From Flammulina velutipes (Eukaryota; Basidiomycota; Agaricomycetes; Agaricales; Physalacriaceae), in the NCBI GenBank assembly GCA_011800155.1, contig CM022369.1, forward strand, positions 2,232,001 to 2,296,000: a stretch of 64,000 nt of DNA, read 5' to 3'. The first letter of the stretch is position 1. Each line of letters starts with the position of its first letter. Under the pieces are notes generated by a model that did not search any database, was not told the DNA's origin, and saw only the letters and a list, made by a program, of their open reading frames with translations. This document shows positions 23,756 through 34,770 of the stretch, piece after piece. A program made the translations under genes and the position numbers.

Positions 23756-24425
23756 GGTGGTAGGTGTGGAAGGGCAACGTGGGGGCTCGGGCAGAGGAAG
23801 GCCATATAAAGCTTGCCATTGTCACAATCCTCATGTTGGGTGTCAATTAGGCTTCTTGGGCGCCTAGCGTGTGTATATTTATACCACGAATGAATTAGCA
23901 AGAGGTACTGCGGCTGGAGTCATGTTAGACCCCAAGGTGCAGAACTTGGTTGTTGATGATGGCTTGGAAGCAACCTGGAATCGTGTGGGAAAATTGCATA
24001 CTAATCATTGACAAACTGGGCCCATCCATAAGAGTGCGCAACTTATGTAGAGGGCTTATGCTGTCAAGAACCGCCGTATATCACGAACAGGTCGAGGCTG
24101 GCAACGAGTTTCATAGACATGTAACTAGGTGGAGGCCATAATTTACTCTACGAGTGCAGACTACAAAAACAGACAACATACTTCTCAACAACAACTATTG
24201 ATATATAAAAGAGTGGCAAGGGTAATGAATGGAAGGAGAAGACGGGACGTGTAGAAAGCGGTACAGGTAGCGCGATGCTAGACGTGGGGTAGGATAGGAA
24301 ATGGTAGGGACTGCTAGAGTTCGGAGAGTGACATGTGGTATTATAACAAATTGACGACGATGTTCGATGCAGGTAATACAGGGTAGTGTTTGGAGGTATC
24401 GAGGGAGAGATGTCGAGCGTGGACG
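23756..24425. other. intergenic region upstream of the DDX60-like gene
   Basis: 670 bp between the helicase start and the 3' end of the next minus-strand gene. It should include the helicase promoter and the neighbour's 3' UTR. Apart from the TATA-like site near 23880 nothing recognisable was found. Confidence 0.5.
23874..23883 (-). promoter_or_regulatory. TATA-like element of the DDX60-like gene
   Basis: The minus strand reads TATAAATATA about 120 bp upstream of the helicase ATG. The distance would leave a ~90-nt 5' UTR. Position and sequence only. Confidence 0.35.
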
Positions 24426-25589
24426 TTACCGGGGGGCGAACACTGCGACGCAGACAACGAACGGGACATACGTGAAGAGTGACACTATTGTCATGATTCT
24501 GCATCGTTTTCGCCACGAAACTGCATCTGGATTGGGTATAAGTGTGATGTCGATGTGCGTCCGTATAATTGCATACCATGCTCGACTTGTGGGTCATCCA
24601 ATATCACACCCTTCTCTGCCTCGCCCGCTCCGAAAACCCTCGTCTTTGGTATTCCTACCAAAAAACCAGCGATCCACCACAATGGAAAGAGGACAAAGCC
24701 GATGAAAAACATCCAGGCATGCAAGGGACTGCCGCCTCCGTCAGACCACCTCACACCGTTGCTTCGCCATCCTTTCTCGGGTAAAGTCAGCGACCATGGA
24801 GTACGTTGCACGGGTGCTGGCTTCCTGGGGTCTCGCGTGTGATACATAGTCGACCTTTGGGAGACAGAGGGTGCATGAGGTGAAATGAGTGCAGATATCG
24901 GGATGGAAGCTTGTGAAATACTGTTCCTTGAGGGAGCAACAGAGGGTGTCTTTCGTAAGGAGTGATGATGTGAGGGATTGCGTCCAGACGTCCTCGATTG
25001 CGTACGCGTAGGAGCACTTGCCCGACTCGCCCACGATCCCGTGTTGGAGGCGTTCTGGCGGTGGCTACCATCCCTGGAATCAGGTCGTGAACTATCCTCG
25101 CCGACAGGCGACATCACACCAGCTATTGTAGTTGACGCCGAACCGGATAGGCGCGCGCGCTTGGTTCTGTGAAAGGAAGAAGGTGCGCGGGAATGAGAAG
25201 AACTCGAATTTCCAGAAGCTCGATGAGCTAGAATGGTATGGTCAAAAAAAACAGAGCCGAAGAGGATACGAGGACTCACGCCTAGGACTCTCGGCGGCGA
25301 ATGTGGTCGTCCTCTGGTGCGCCAGCTTCTTGGCCTCTGGAGGCGTCCCGCCAGATCCCTCCACCTCATCAGCTTTGCGTTTCCCCTTGTTACGGCTTGG
25401 GGTCATCGGCTCGACGACGGGTGAAGATTCGGGGGTTGGGCCGGTGACTGATAACGAGGGAGGCATCAAAAGAGTGGATGGAGGATTGCTCGAAGATGAT
25501 CCAACTGGAGGGGTTAGGAACTTGTCCGTCTTTTCATTGCGCGAGGAACCGCGGGTCTTTGAAATGTTTTTCGCTTGGTGATAAGACAT
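24426..25589 (-). CDS. Ser-rich protein with two C-terminal membrane segments
   Basis: Three exons in a minus-strand gene that starts MSYHQAKNISKTRGSSRNEK at 25589 and ends at TAA 24426. The first intron joins AAESPR to PHRASGNSSSSHS; the last (donor after QVEH) leads into a final exon with WRKRCRIMTIVSLFTY. The first two thirds are Ser/Thr/Pro/Arg-rich and probably disordered, with a KGKRKADE basic patch and an RTKRARL patch. Two hydrophobic helices close the protein: MFFIGFVLFPLWWIAGFLVG and IVSLFTYVPFVVCVAVFA, so it is likely a tail-anchored-type or hairpin membrane protein exposed to the cytosol. Family not recognised by name, though the WMFFIGFVLFPLWW segment has the feel of a conserved fungal domain. 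Confidence 0.75.
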
Positions 25590-25738
25590 TCCAGCGGGAG
25601 GTATATTATTTTGAGGTATCGAATTATCGTTGTCGGTGCTTGTAAAGGTATGTGTCTCCGGTGCTGCGACACGCGTAGGTAGAAGTAAGATCGCCTGCGA
25701 CCAAGGGAAGAAAATGATAGGAACACGTACCAGACGCA

Positions 25739-26929
25739 CTATGAAATAAGAAAGGCGATCCCAAACCAAAAGCCCCGCTGGCCAACGACTAGAACAAAGA
25801 AAGCAAAGGCCCAAGAGAGGAGAAGAGGATGATGAGAAACACAAAGAGTCGAAAATGCGGAACCCACGCTACTGTTGCCACGTGCCTGCTCGTTACCATA
25901 ATCGGCACGTCCAAGCGGGTCGCCATCCCTGGATGAAAGGCCTAATGCTTGACTGTCATACACGCGTTGATTCAGTATACTGGCACTTTTGGAGCGTCTT
26001 GTTCTCTTCCTACGCGTACCGTCTGACTTTCGACGCGCCTGTATTGGTCGAATAATTCTTGAGCTATCTGGAAAAATATCTTGCACTCGAGCTCTGCTAT
26101 CAGATTCTTTCAACCAACTGACTCGGGAACTTGAAGACATGGATGGAAGAGACACGGAATTCCGTGGCTTCTTGTCCGAGAAGAATTCTGCCATCTCGCG
26201 ATCCTCCTTCAACGATTCGGGAAGGGCATCGACTTGATGCTGCTGGAATGCCGGATGATCCAATGGTGGAAGAGGAGGCGCTACGGAGGGAACGTGGCCA
26301 CGGCCAAATGTGTAGTGAGAAAACCCGGAAGATGGCGCTGAATCGGGTGAATACGTTGTTGAAGGTGTCCGTATTTCAGGTTCACTGGTCGTGCGCGAAG
26401 AAACAATTATGCTGGGAATGGACCGAGCACCGTGCATGGCCTTCTTCCCGAAAGTTGCCCAGGACGACGGAAGCTGTGGAGATTGGCTATTCAGCTGTGG
26501 TGGCGTCTGCGCCATGGAGTTTAGTGCCTCTTGCGAGGTATGTTCGGGCAATGATGTCGCGGGTGAAGGGGGTTGGGAGGGCGAGGATAGGTCTGTTGAA
26601 AACGACGATTGCGGGGCTGGCGCAGCAACAGAGCGTCTCCTTTGGCGCGAAATAACAGGCTTAAGTGGGACGATTCCATCGTTATCTTCGACATTATCAC
26701 TAACCAGTACAGACGAGGTAGGAGGGGAAGTTGGTGACGCTACTGAAGGGGGTGTAGAAAGAGATGGCTGCACTAGCTCTTGAAGGTTCGGGTGTATCTT
26801 CTGGCCTAAATCGTCCGCACGTAGCGCTGTAGGTAAATGTGCCGATGTTCGGACGGTCTCTCGACTGGTCACATTCTGTTCAGCTATGACGCGTTTCCTG
26901 AAGCGCGATAAATTTAATAGTGTTGGCAT
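25739..26929 (-). CDS. intronless Ser/Pro-rich protein with C-terminal membrane segment
   Basis: Single open frame of 396 residues, one of the few genes here without an intron. It starts MPTLLNLSRFRKRVIAEQN at 26929. The body is Ser/Pro/Thr-rich with SPSQPPSPATSLPEHTS and similar stretches, plus a basic region QARRKSDGTRRKRTRRSKS. The C-terminus is hydrophobic, LLLSWAFAFFVLVVGQRGFW then FGIAFLIS, consistent with a tail anchor. It lies 149 bp upstream of another Ser-rich, C-terminally membrane-anchored gene on the same strand, which suggests related function or old duplication, though I see no clear sequence similarity. Family unknown. Confidence 0.7.
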   Translation of the reverse strand: MPTLLNLSRFRKRVIAEQNVTSRETVRTSAHLPTALRADDLGQKIHPNLQELVQPSLSTPPSVASPTSPPTSSVLVSDNVEDNDGIVPLKPVISRQRRRSVAAPAPQSSFSTDLSSPSQPPSPATSLPEHTSQEALNSMAQTPPQLNSQSPQLPSSWATFGKKAMHGARSIPSIIVSSRTTSEPEIRTPSTTYSPDSAPSSGFSHYTFGRGHVPSVAPPLPPLDHPAFQQHQVDALPESLKEDREMAEFFSDKKPRNSVSLPSMSSSSRVSWLKESDSRARVQDIFPDSSRIIRPIQARRKSDGTRRKRTRRSKSASILNQRVYDSQALGLSSRDGDPLGRADYGNEQARGNSSVGSAFSTLCVSHHPLLLSWAFAFFVLVVGQRGFWFGIAFLIS

Positions 26930-27909
26930 GGTCGGTTGTTGACGAGAGGGCCCTAAGGAATAGCAACAACATTATTCACTGGCGCATATATAGACAGCCT
27001 TGCGCACCAAGTCGAAGAGAAATTCAGTGTCCCCGTCAGGAGTCGCTTGGGGGCAAAGAAATCGACGGGGTATTTCCAAGCTATGCAGCGCCACACGTCT
27101 TGCCGCAAGAAGTTTCGTTGTCGTCGTCGTTCTATAGAAAGATTGGCAGCAGTGGATCCGTCATATCCAAAAATGGACAGAAGTCGCGTCTCGCCACGTG
27201 CTAGTCGCGTCGCCAAAACGGGAATTTGTGCGAGATTCTGCTTTCTCTTATGAACAAACATAGCAGGCAGCAGGTAGCAAATAAAAGCTCATCCTCTTTC
27301 TTAGAATCTCATCTATTCACAGAATGTCTTTGGGCTTCATTCTTCCTTGTCGCGTACTTCACCGTCTTACTACGCTACAGATGGTCAGACTAAAGTGGAG
27401 ACGGAAATTCCTTTTCCATGCGCCACGATCTCCTTCGCCGGGCTAGCCGCGAACAAATCAGACGATACCCTAGCTCAAGCTTCTACAATTGTATGTTTTC
27501 CGCATTCACCATGTCATAGTCTGCACCAGCATCACATCGAGTTGAGCGGATCGGAAGGCAGTGTTTTCTGGAGCAAGTGTAGCCATAACTTTTGGACGGT
27601 GTGAAGCCGTGAACCAGGTGCTTCTGACCTTGGGTGCAGGCAGCGATAGAGCCGTAGTGCATGTAAAGAATTAAAAAGAATAAATGCCAAGCGTGGGGAA
27701 TTTGACTTTGAATTATGACGCGGATGTGAAGGTGACAAACTTTGATGACCGGTCTGGTTCCACCGAACCACCACCATCTTCCAATTATTTCTACGCGCCA
27801 GTGACATGCCTCGCCTATAGTGACCCATACGAATTGCTCAAAGACGACTGCATTCATTCCAAACATATTTCGCAAACGACAACGGTCCCTACACCATCCC
27901 ATTCCTTAC
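26930..27909. other. divergent intergenic region without a convincing gene
   Basis: 980 bp between divergent genes at 26929 (minus) and 27910 (plus). Open frames exist on both strands (27347-27604 plus, 27684-28154 plus, 27902-27483 minus), but none shows family-like conservation or a supported splice pattern. It presumably contains two promoters and long 5' UTRs. Confidence 0.5.
26987..26992 (-). promoter_or_regulatory. TATA-like element of the 26929 gene
   Basis: TATATA, 58-63 bp upstream of the minus-strand ATG at 26929, a spacing like that of the other TATA boxes in this window. Confidence 0.45.
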
Positions 27910-30782
27910 ATGGCATCCGCAGGCTCGACAGCCAGTCCAAGACTGCTTGCCAACCTCCTCACCCACGAGAAAGAGTATGCAAAGGCGCTCGCCACGCTTG
28001 TCGACGCCGGTGGTGCAGCGGGCACGGCGCTTATTCTATATCAACCCTGGTTAAACCACCATGGAGGAGGCAGCGAGGACGGCCATGGGCGCAGCGTTCT
28101 CCAGTCCCTCGCTCTCGCAGACGTCGGTCTCAGGACGTATGCAGCAGCTTTTGAGAGCTACGTCGAAGGCCTCAAGGAGCTCAGGGATCTGGAGGACAGC
28201 GTGAGGAATCTAATTCGAGATCGAGAAATACTGTGCGTACCCGTCTCCCACGCTGTTCATGAATCTGTCCTAACTTGAGTGCGCAGGGTTACTCGCGTCT
28301 TGAAAGTGTCCAATAAATCGTCCAACAGAGACTCCATCTTCATGACCGCCTCCCCTTCTCACTCCACCGTCTCCCTTGATACTTTGAACGGCAAGTCCTA
28401 CGCTCTAGGTGGAAAGTCGTCAAAACTGCCTCACTGGCAAGCCGAACTGCATGGCTGCGAGGCACAACTAGCGAACGCCCAACGTTCGCTGGAAGCGAAA
28501 CGCGTCAGCGCTGTACGAGATGGACTCAGGTTAAGGGCGACGGCTATGATTGAATGTGGAACGCGTTGGACAGAAGCAGGAAGGGCCATCCTACAGATGA
28601 ACGCAGATGGTATGTGGATTGAAACCGTCGTCTTTCTCATATTTATTGTAATCCCCAAGCACCTCTGCCACCGCTGCCTGATATAAGTGCTCAGCTCGAC
28701 AAACCTTTGCCCGACGACTCTTCCTCTCTTACACCATCCCAATCGGCGTCTCAAACTGAAGCAGATCTAGATCTCTATATTCCTCCTGCCCACTCCATCG
28801 CAGACACAGGACTCCCCACCTCCGTCCCCCACGTATTGTCAAGACGCATAACCGAAGAAGAGCTCAACGAAAATGCTAGCAGCAGTAGCGATGAAGAAGC
28901 AGAGACCGAGGTAGTTGAGAACCCTCGTTTCAACGCTACGACCTCTAAGCGTACCAAAACAAGTACTGCACCTTCTCCTACTTCTCCTGGTGACGAAACT
29001 CCCGTTCGACCTCGATTCTTTGGAACCTTTCGTGGTTTCTTCAGCCACAAAAAAACATCTAGTGTCAACGGGGACGCCGAAGATCCAGAAGAGAAACTGG
29101 CCAAGCCACGCAAGGCCCGGACGTGGGATACAAGGACAGACAAGAATATTCGAAAGGTGGATGCTATCCCGTCACCATCAAGTCCGTCAGCGAGTCAAAT
29201 ATTTGACGGTGCGACGCCTCGAGCAAGGAGACTACGAAAGAACTCTCCCGAGAAGCGGACCAGGCGAAGGAGTGCGTCAGTAGATGGCGCTATCCCAGAT
29301 CTGTCTGCATCTGCAGTCTGGGACGATTCTACACCTGTGCCTGCGACCAGAAAGCGGTCCACAAAAAAGAAGCGCGTCGAAGGGGATTTGTCTCCCATGT
29401 CCAGATTATCCAGGAACGATTCAATTACAAGCGCACCGGCTACTTTCTCTGCGCGCGCCGCTTCCCCCGCCCCTCCACTTCCCACAACTCCCAGTAACCC
29501 CTCACACAAGAAGCAGGCATCTCTAGGTACACATGGCCTAACACCCACGAAAACGGAGAGAAGAGCCTCTTTGCCGCCTCACCAGAATGCGAGTACGAGT
29601 CTGATGAGTATCGTCGAGGACGTGACTCGTTCCAACCGGATGGCAACAATGGTGACAGAGGATAGAGGAAGGGAGCGTGCCATAAGTGGTGGCCTAGTCT
29701 CCGTAAAGGCGCCCCAGAGCCTTTCGAGAAAAGAGATTGACGGTCTGCCCATGGACAGTTTACTTTCTGGCGGACGAGAAAGGACATCTAGTACTGTCTC
29801 AGTCGGGGGTAAGCAGCAGCAACCCAAGGTCACCACACTTTTCGAGGTGAAAGCGCCAACGAGTTCGACTCGTGAGGCCCTTGAAACCTTACCTGCTGGT
29901 TCGGTAGTCATTGCCTCTTCAATGGCCCCTCCTTCGTCTCCTCCCCCGACGAGGCCATCTATCATCAGATCCCCCCCAACATCAAATGGCCCGCCTGTCG
30001 TCGCGACTTCATCAACATCGTCGTCCTCTTCCTCCCGACCGGCCCCACTGCGCAGCGCTCTACGTAATGGTGGCAGTCGAACTCCATCACCGCTCAGCTC
30101 AGCTGGCAGGGAACCGTCACCGCCCACTTCAAAACTACTTGTAGTGCATGCACCGTCACCTTTGCATGCTGTTGCCACCGCCCCCGCGTTGGAGACTGCA
30201 GCGGAACGGACCTCTCCACCTGTCAAATCAGGAACAAGCAATGTATCTCCTCCGCCTGTAGCCTCGAAAACTTCATCCCCGCCTCTGGAACAAGAGAGGG
30301 CGCATTCTCCATACCTGGACGACGATACTGCTTCTATTTCATCTTACGAGACGACGAATGAAGTCTTTGGAGACGATAACGACGCGACCCCCACTCCTCC
30401 TGAGAAGGAGTATGTCGTGCTCACTCCTGGTGTGAGCACTACCCTCCCACAGACAAATGGTGTGAACGGGACAGACGTGAGCGCTTCCTCCGACTCGACA
30501 GTGGCGTCGCCTCCCAAACGGAGGAAGAGCGTGAGAGTCAGCCTTCGGCCTACGTTCAGCCCTACGCCTCCTGCGATCGAGTACGATGAGTGGCAGCCAA
30601 GCGAGAAGAAGAATGATGATGATGATGGGCACGGGGAACGCAACGGACGATCTTGGAGCTCGAAGGATGTGGAGCCCCCAGATATGTGGCAGGATTCGAG
30701 CGACGAGGATGAACAGTATAGTGCTGCACGGCGGTTGTTGAATAGGGTTGCGAAGAAGGAGAAGAAGGCAAAGAGCAGTTGA
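27910..30782 (+). CDS. large disordered protein with helical, possibly BAR-like N-terminus
   Basis: Three exons (27910-28232, 28287-28609, 28660-30782) give 922 residues. Residues 1-215 are helical with heptad-like spacing: LLANLLTHEKEYAKALATLV, FESYVEGLKELRDLEDSVRN, LHGCEAQLANAQRSLEAKR and MIECGTRWTEAGRAI. This resembles the curved-helix layout of fungal BAR/F-BAR-like membrane-binding proteins; the assignment is inference from pattern only. The rest is Ser/Pro-rich and acidic/basic mixed, with repeated short motifs such as VSVKAPQSLSRKEIDGLPM and FEVKAPTSSTREALETLPAG, an internal repeat. The end is basic, RRLLNRVAKKEKKAKSS. It could link membranes to signalling or the cytoskeleton, but function is unknown. 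Confidence 0.7.
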
Positions 30783-30954
30783 TTTATTTGGGTTCTCTCT
30801 CTCTTGGATATGGTTACATTATTTCTCTTCCTTTCCTCGTTGGTTCATTGATATGTTATTGGCTATGGCGTGGTTTATTTGTCCACGATGTCATTTTCTT
30901 TGTATCGATATATAGTTACTAGTAGTAGTATTGTCAGACTCGTACATGAATTCA

Positions 30955-31788
30955 TTAGGCTTTGATATAACATCCAGTTTGATGCCAGAAGAGGTTTGCT
31001 TCCTCCCCATTCTTCCCCCAAACCTGTCTCTCTTTCCATTCAATGGGTATGTTGTCGACGATGTGGTGTGAGGGTTTGTCCAGCCGACATCCAATGATGG
31101 GTTCCCACAAGGGCGTCCAGAAACGTTGCCACCACGCCACATTTGATGAGATATCGCATTGTACGTGCTCGTAGAAGAGAAGGGTACCTCCTGGTTTAAG
31201 ACAGTCGGCAACTATGCCAGTAAGAGCCTGTTCGGCCTCAGGTATCCCACACAGAGTGAGGATGGAGAGGACAGTATCAACCTGTTGGGCACCAAGCGAG
31301 GAGACAATAGCCTTCGTTTCCTCTGCACGGTGGGAAATGATCCGTACTTGGGAGGGGGAGAATCCAGCGAGTGTGGCGTTGACTCGGATCTTCTCGTGGA
31401 AGAAGGGGTTGGGCTCAAGTGCTACGTACATCGATACGCGTGACTTGTCGAGATATTTCGCAGAATGGCCATATCCTGTGCATGTTTGGTATATATAACT
31501 TGATGGATGAATGTATAGTTTACCTGCACCAAGGTCGAGTACCACACCACTAGCACGATTGAAGATGAGATCCTGTTTGCTTTCTGCTCCAGCTTCGTCT
31601 ACGCCGTCTGCCATATACTGCCAGATGCACATGAAGAACCGCTCACGCAGTTGAGTGGGATGTGCCAGCAAAGTCGGTTGTGCGATGACATTTCGTAGAA
31701 ATGGAATGCTCGCTGCGCGGATGATTTCAAGTAGTTGCTGAATAAAAGCTAGCTGTTGCGATAAAATAGGAAAATAACTTTCTAGCAT
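30955..31788 (-). CDS. class I SAM-dependent methyltransferase (METTL7-like)
   Basis: Two exons (31788-31524, 31475-30955) give 261 residues. The SAM-binding motif I is split by the intron and reads VVLDLGAGYGHSAKYL after joining. Motif II is MYVALEPNPFFHEKIR with the acidic residue at the strand end. Later come DTVLSILTLCGIPE and LKPGGTLLFYEHVQ, typical of the METTL7/UbiE-like group, whose members often methylate thiols or small molecules on lipid droplets or ER. The N-terminus MLESYFPILSQQLAFIQQLL is amphipathic or weakly hydrophobic, matching a membrane-associated start. It is divergent from FEN1, ATGs 80 bp apart. Substrate cannot be inferred. Confidence 0.85.
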   Translation of the reverse strand: MLESYFPILSQQLAFIQQLLEIIRAASIPFLRNVIAQPTLLAHPTQLRERFFMCIWQYMADGVDEAGAESKQDLIFNRASGVVLDLGAGKLYIHPSSYIYQTCTGYGHSAKYLDKSRVSMYVALEPNPFFHEKIRVNATLAGFSPSQVRIISHRAEETKAIVSSLGAQQVDTVLSILTLCGIPEAEQALTGIVADCLKPGGTLLFYEHVQCDISSNVAWWQRFWTPLWEPIIGCRLDKPSHHIVDNIPIEWKERQVWGKNGEEANLFWHQTGCYIKA

Positions 31789-31868
31789 GGCGGCTATGTG
31801 GCGGCTATTGGCAAGAGTAACTGTCGCGTGACGTAACGCGACGAACTGTAACTCTTCCCGCGACCACC
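31789..31868. promoter_or_regulatory. 80-bp bidirectional promoter, methyltransferase / FEN1
   Basis: Only 80 bp separate the two ATGs. At 31824-31841 lies a near-perfect 18-bp inverted repeat: TCGCGT, GACGTA, ACGCGA. Each arm contains the CGCG core of the MluI cell-cycle box bound by MBF, which controls replication genes including FEN1/RAD27 in yeasts. The centre also reads TGACGTAA, a CRE/ATF-like site. Cell-cycle control is inference. Confidence 0.55.
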
Positions 31869-33591
31869 ATGGGTATCAAAGGACTCACTGGACTTATCTC
31901 TGAGCACGCTCCTGGCGCCATTAAAGAACATGAAATAAAGACGCTCTTCGGTCGAAAAGTCGCCATCGACGCGTCCATGTCGATCTACCAGTTCCTTATT
32001 GCCGTCCGTCAACGCGACGGGGAGATGCTCACCAACGACTCGGGCGAGACGACCAGTCACTTGATGGGCTTTTTCTATCGCACCATACGAATTGTCGAGA
32101 ATGGTATCAAGCCGGCGTACGTGTTTGACGGAAAGCCGCCAGAGTTGAAGAAGGGTGTGGTGCGTTTGTTTTATTATGTCGCTGATGTTGATTTTTTATG
32201 ACGAGCAATGTATAGTTGTCACAACGGCTGGCCAGAAGGCAGGAGGCCAAGGAAGGAGGGGAAGAAGCCAAGGAAACTGGTACTACGGAGGACGTTGACC
32301 GATTCTCGCGACGAACGGTCAAGGTTACGAGGGAACACAACGAAGAATGCCGAAGACTGCTACGGCTAATGGGTATACCTGTGGTTATTGTGAGTACCAT
32401 CCTTCATCTGCGTGCTCCTTTGCTCAATTATCTGGTAGGCGCCCTCTGAAGCTGAGGCGCAGTGTGCGGAACTGGCGCGCGGAGGCAAAGTTGGTGATAT
32501 TTCAAATCATGAAATTCATCATTCAACAATATCTCCAGGTCTACGCTGCTGGCTCAGAAGATATGGATACATTAACATTCTCTGCCCCAATATTGTTCCG
32601 ACATCTCACATTCTCCGAAGCGAAGAAACAGCCTATCAGCGAGATAAATCTCTCTGTTGCTTTAGCAGGTCTGGACATGGACATGGACCAGGTATGTGCC
32701 ATTTTTTTGTTCTGACCTCACTGCATGTACTCACTGCGTCTTCAGTTCATCGACCTTTGTATCTTACTGGGTTGTGATTACCTTGAGCCCATAAAGGGTG
32801 TTGGACCCAAATCCGCTCTCAAATTAATACGAGAGCATGGTAGCCTCAAGAAAATTGTCAAGTTTCTACGAGAGAAGTGAGTTTTACTTCCAGATCTTAT
32901 GAACCGACAATCTAATTTCATCTAGGCAAGCAGAAAAGGAAGAAGCTGCTGCTGCAGTGTCAGACGATGACGAAGACGATCCTCCTGCGGCTACCTCTGA
33001 TATTGAGAAGCCGGACGACTCTGAAGATGACGAGGAAAAGCCCAAAGCAAAACCAAAACCAAAGAAAAAAGGGAAAGGCAAGGGTAAGGGTGGCGTCGTT
33101 GTGCCAGAGCATTGGCCGTGGGAAGAAGCGAAGGCGGTATTCAAGAAACCTGACGTGACGCCCGCCGACGAGGTTGAGGTCAGTGCACAACTAGCCTTCT
33201 TGGGCAATAGAGTAACACCCATGCAGCTCGAGTGGACGAATCCTGACGTGGATGGCCTAGTGAAATTTCTTGTTACGGAGAAGGGATTCAAGTACGTCTA
33301 TTTGGGATGTGCCGTTGCATCATTCTCATCAAAATACAGCGAAGAGAGGGTCAGGAAAGGAGCAGACAAGCTGACTAAATTCTTGAACACGAAACAACAA
33401 GGACGGTTAGACGGCTTTTTTTCTGTCAAGCCCAAGGAGACGGCGACCAAGAAGGATGGGAAATCGACGGGGAAGCGAAAGGTATGTGGTAATGCCGACG
33501 GCATCGCATGTGAGAATGACGAGAACTCTCGTAGGCAGACAAGGAAACGGCAAGCAGCTCCAAAGGCAAGAAAGCGCGTACGAAGAAGTGA
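31869..33591 (+). CDS. FEN1: flap endonuclease 1
   Basis: Structure-specific nuclease that removes 5' flaps during Okazaki-fragment maturation and long-patch repair. Nine exons (31869-32159, 32216-32389, 32439-32489, 32539-32691, 32746-32876, 32926-33178, 33227-33291, 33340-33481, 33535-33591) give 438 residues. Seen: [51 protein letters not shown], the catalytic acidic set in [13 protein letters not shown] and [31 protein letters not shown] (helix-hairpin-helix) and the PCNA-binding box QGRLDGFF. A ~58-residue acidic-then-lysine-rich insert (about 268-325) sits between the H-H-H region and [10 protein letters not shown], lengthening the protein beyond the ~380 residues of yeast and human enzymes. 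Basic C-terminus KGKKARTKK is a likely nuclear signal. Confidence 0.97.
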
Positions 33592-33810
33592 TATTGTAGG
33601 GTTTTGTATTTATTTCGTTGTGTATCTATCCAGTTGTGGCGCTGTGCTAAAATTAAAAATGACGACTGTTCCTGACTGGTTCCTGGTCACGAGAGTTACC
33701 GTCGGTGTTCCCAAGTTCCCAGGACTCGGTTTGCCTTGTTACGACTACATTCGCTAGCTCCTGTTAAGCACCACGCCCCCAGGCTATTCGTCGCTCTTTA
33801 CTACGCCACT

Positions 33811-34770
33811 ATGCACTTTACATCCATCTCTACTCTTCTCTTCGCAGTCTCTCTACTAGGCGGGATACACGCAGATACCCACATCGCCCGCTCAAACTCA
33901 AAACACGCCAGGCGCAACAACGATTTTTCCTATGGTCCATCCAGGCTGAGGGGACGCTCAGAATATACTTGGTTTGTTACTGGACTGTAAGTGCGATGCA
34001 ATGCAAAGTACTTGACTCTGATACGCGTCAAAGCGGGGCGTGCGGGGGAACCAACGTGCCTAGTGACTTTGTGCGTTTTTTTACTTGTGCTCGACGCGTA
34101 TGATGCTCAAATCTCATTGCAGGTCGTGGCACTCAGCGCCCAAGTACGTATTACAGGCAATACATGCGCTTTCAACTCATCGCCTACTAACAGAGCTGGG
34201 ATGGTGGCTCACATTGTAACGAGGTGATCACCATCAATGTCAACGGCAAGACAGCTCAAGCTCAAATAGTCGACATGGTACGTTTCCAAGTGACCACTTC
34301 GTCCATCACACTAATAAAACGTAGTGTATGAGATGCGCACCCGACGATTTGGACTTTACCGAAGGCCTTTTCTCATACTTTGAGTCTGACTTGGGCAAAG
34401 GTACTTTGCATGGTGACTGGTCTTACGGCAGTGGACCTCAGCAATCCACACCCGAGCCCCAACCCACCAGCACCTATCACGCGCCGAGCACCTCATCTGC
34501 GCCTCCATCCAGCATCTACACTCCCCCACCAGCCTCCAGCCAAGTTGCTTCGTCTAGCGCGCCGGCGTCTTGTAAATATCATTCCTTCCTAGCTTGTATA
34601 GATTCTCATCCTTCTCAGCGTCCTCCGCGTCAGTCAGCGAGCCTGCCTCCACGTCCACTACCGCTGTGCCCTCGGTTCAATTTGGCGCTAATCAAGTTGC
34701 AGCGAAGCTCAACCAGGTTATCATCCAGTTCAGCAATGTTGCTCTTGCGGGATTGGCAGTCAGGGTGTAG
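33811..34770 (+). CDS. secreted RlpA-like double-psi beta-barrel protein
   Basis: Six exons (33811-33986, 34034-34070, 34123-34143, 34194-34277, 34325-34571, 34619-34770) give 238 residues. A signal peptide (MHFTSISTLLFAVSLLGGIHA) and a basic spacer (SKHARRNN) precede a DPBB/barwin-like domain: YTWFVTGLGACGGTNVPSDF, VVALSAQSWDGGSHCNEVI, INVNGKTAQAQIVDMCMRC and PDDLDFTEGLFSYFES ending in GDWSYG. These are the expected Cys and Asp positions of the fungal RlpA-like group (expansin-related, without known catalytic activity). A Ser/Pro/Thr-rich linker (about 145-190) leads to a C-terminal segment ending LAGLAVRV. Likely a wall-associated or fruiting-related protein. Confidence 0.85.

Noticed and set aside
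27483..27902. 139-codon minus-strand ORF in the 26930-27909 gap
   Set aside because: Composition is Trp/Cys/His-rich and random-looking, with no conserved blocks and no splice support.
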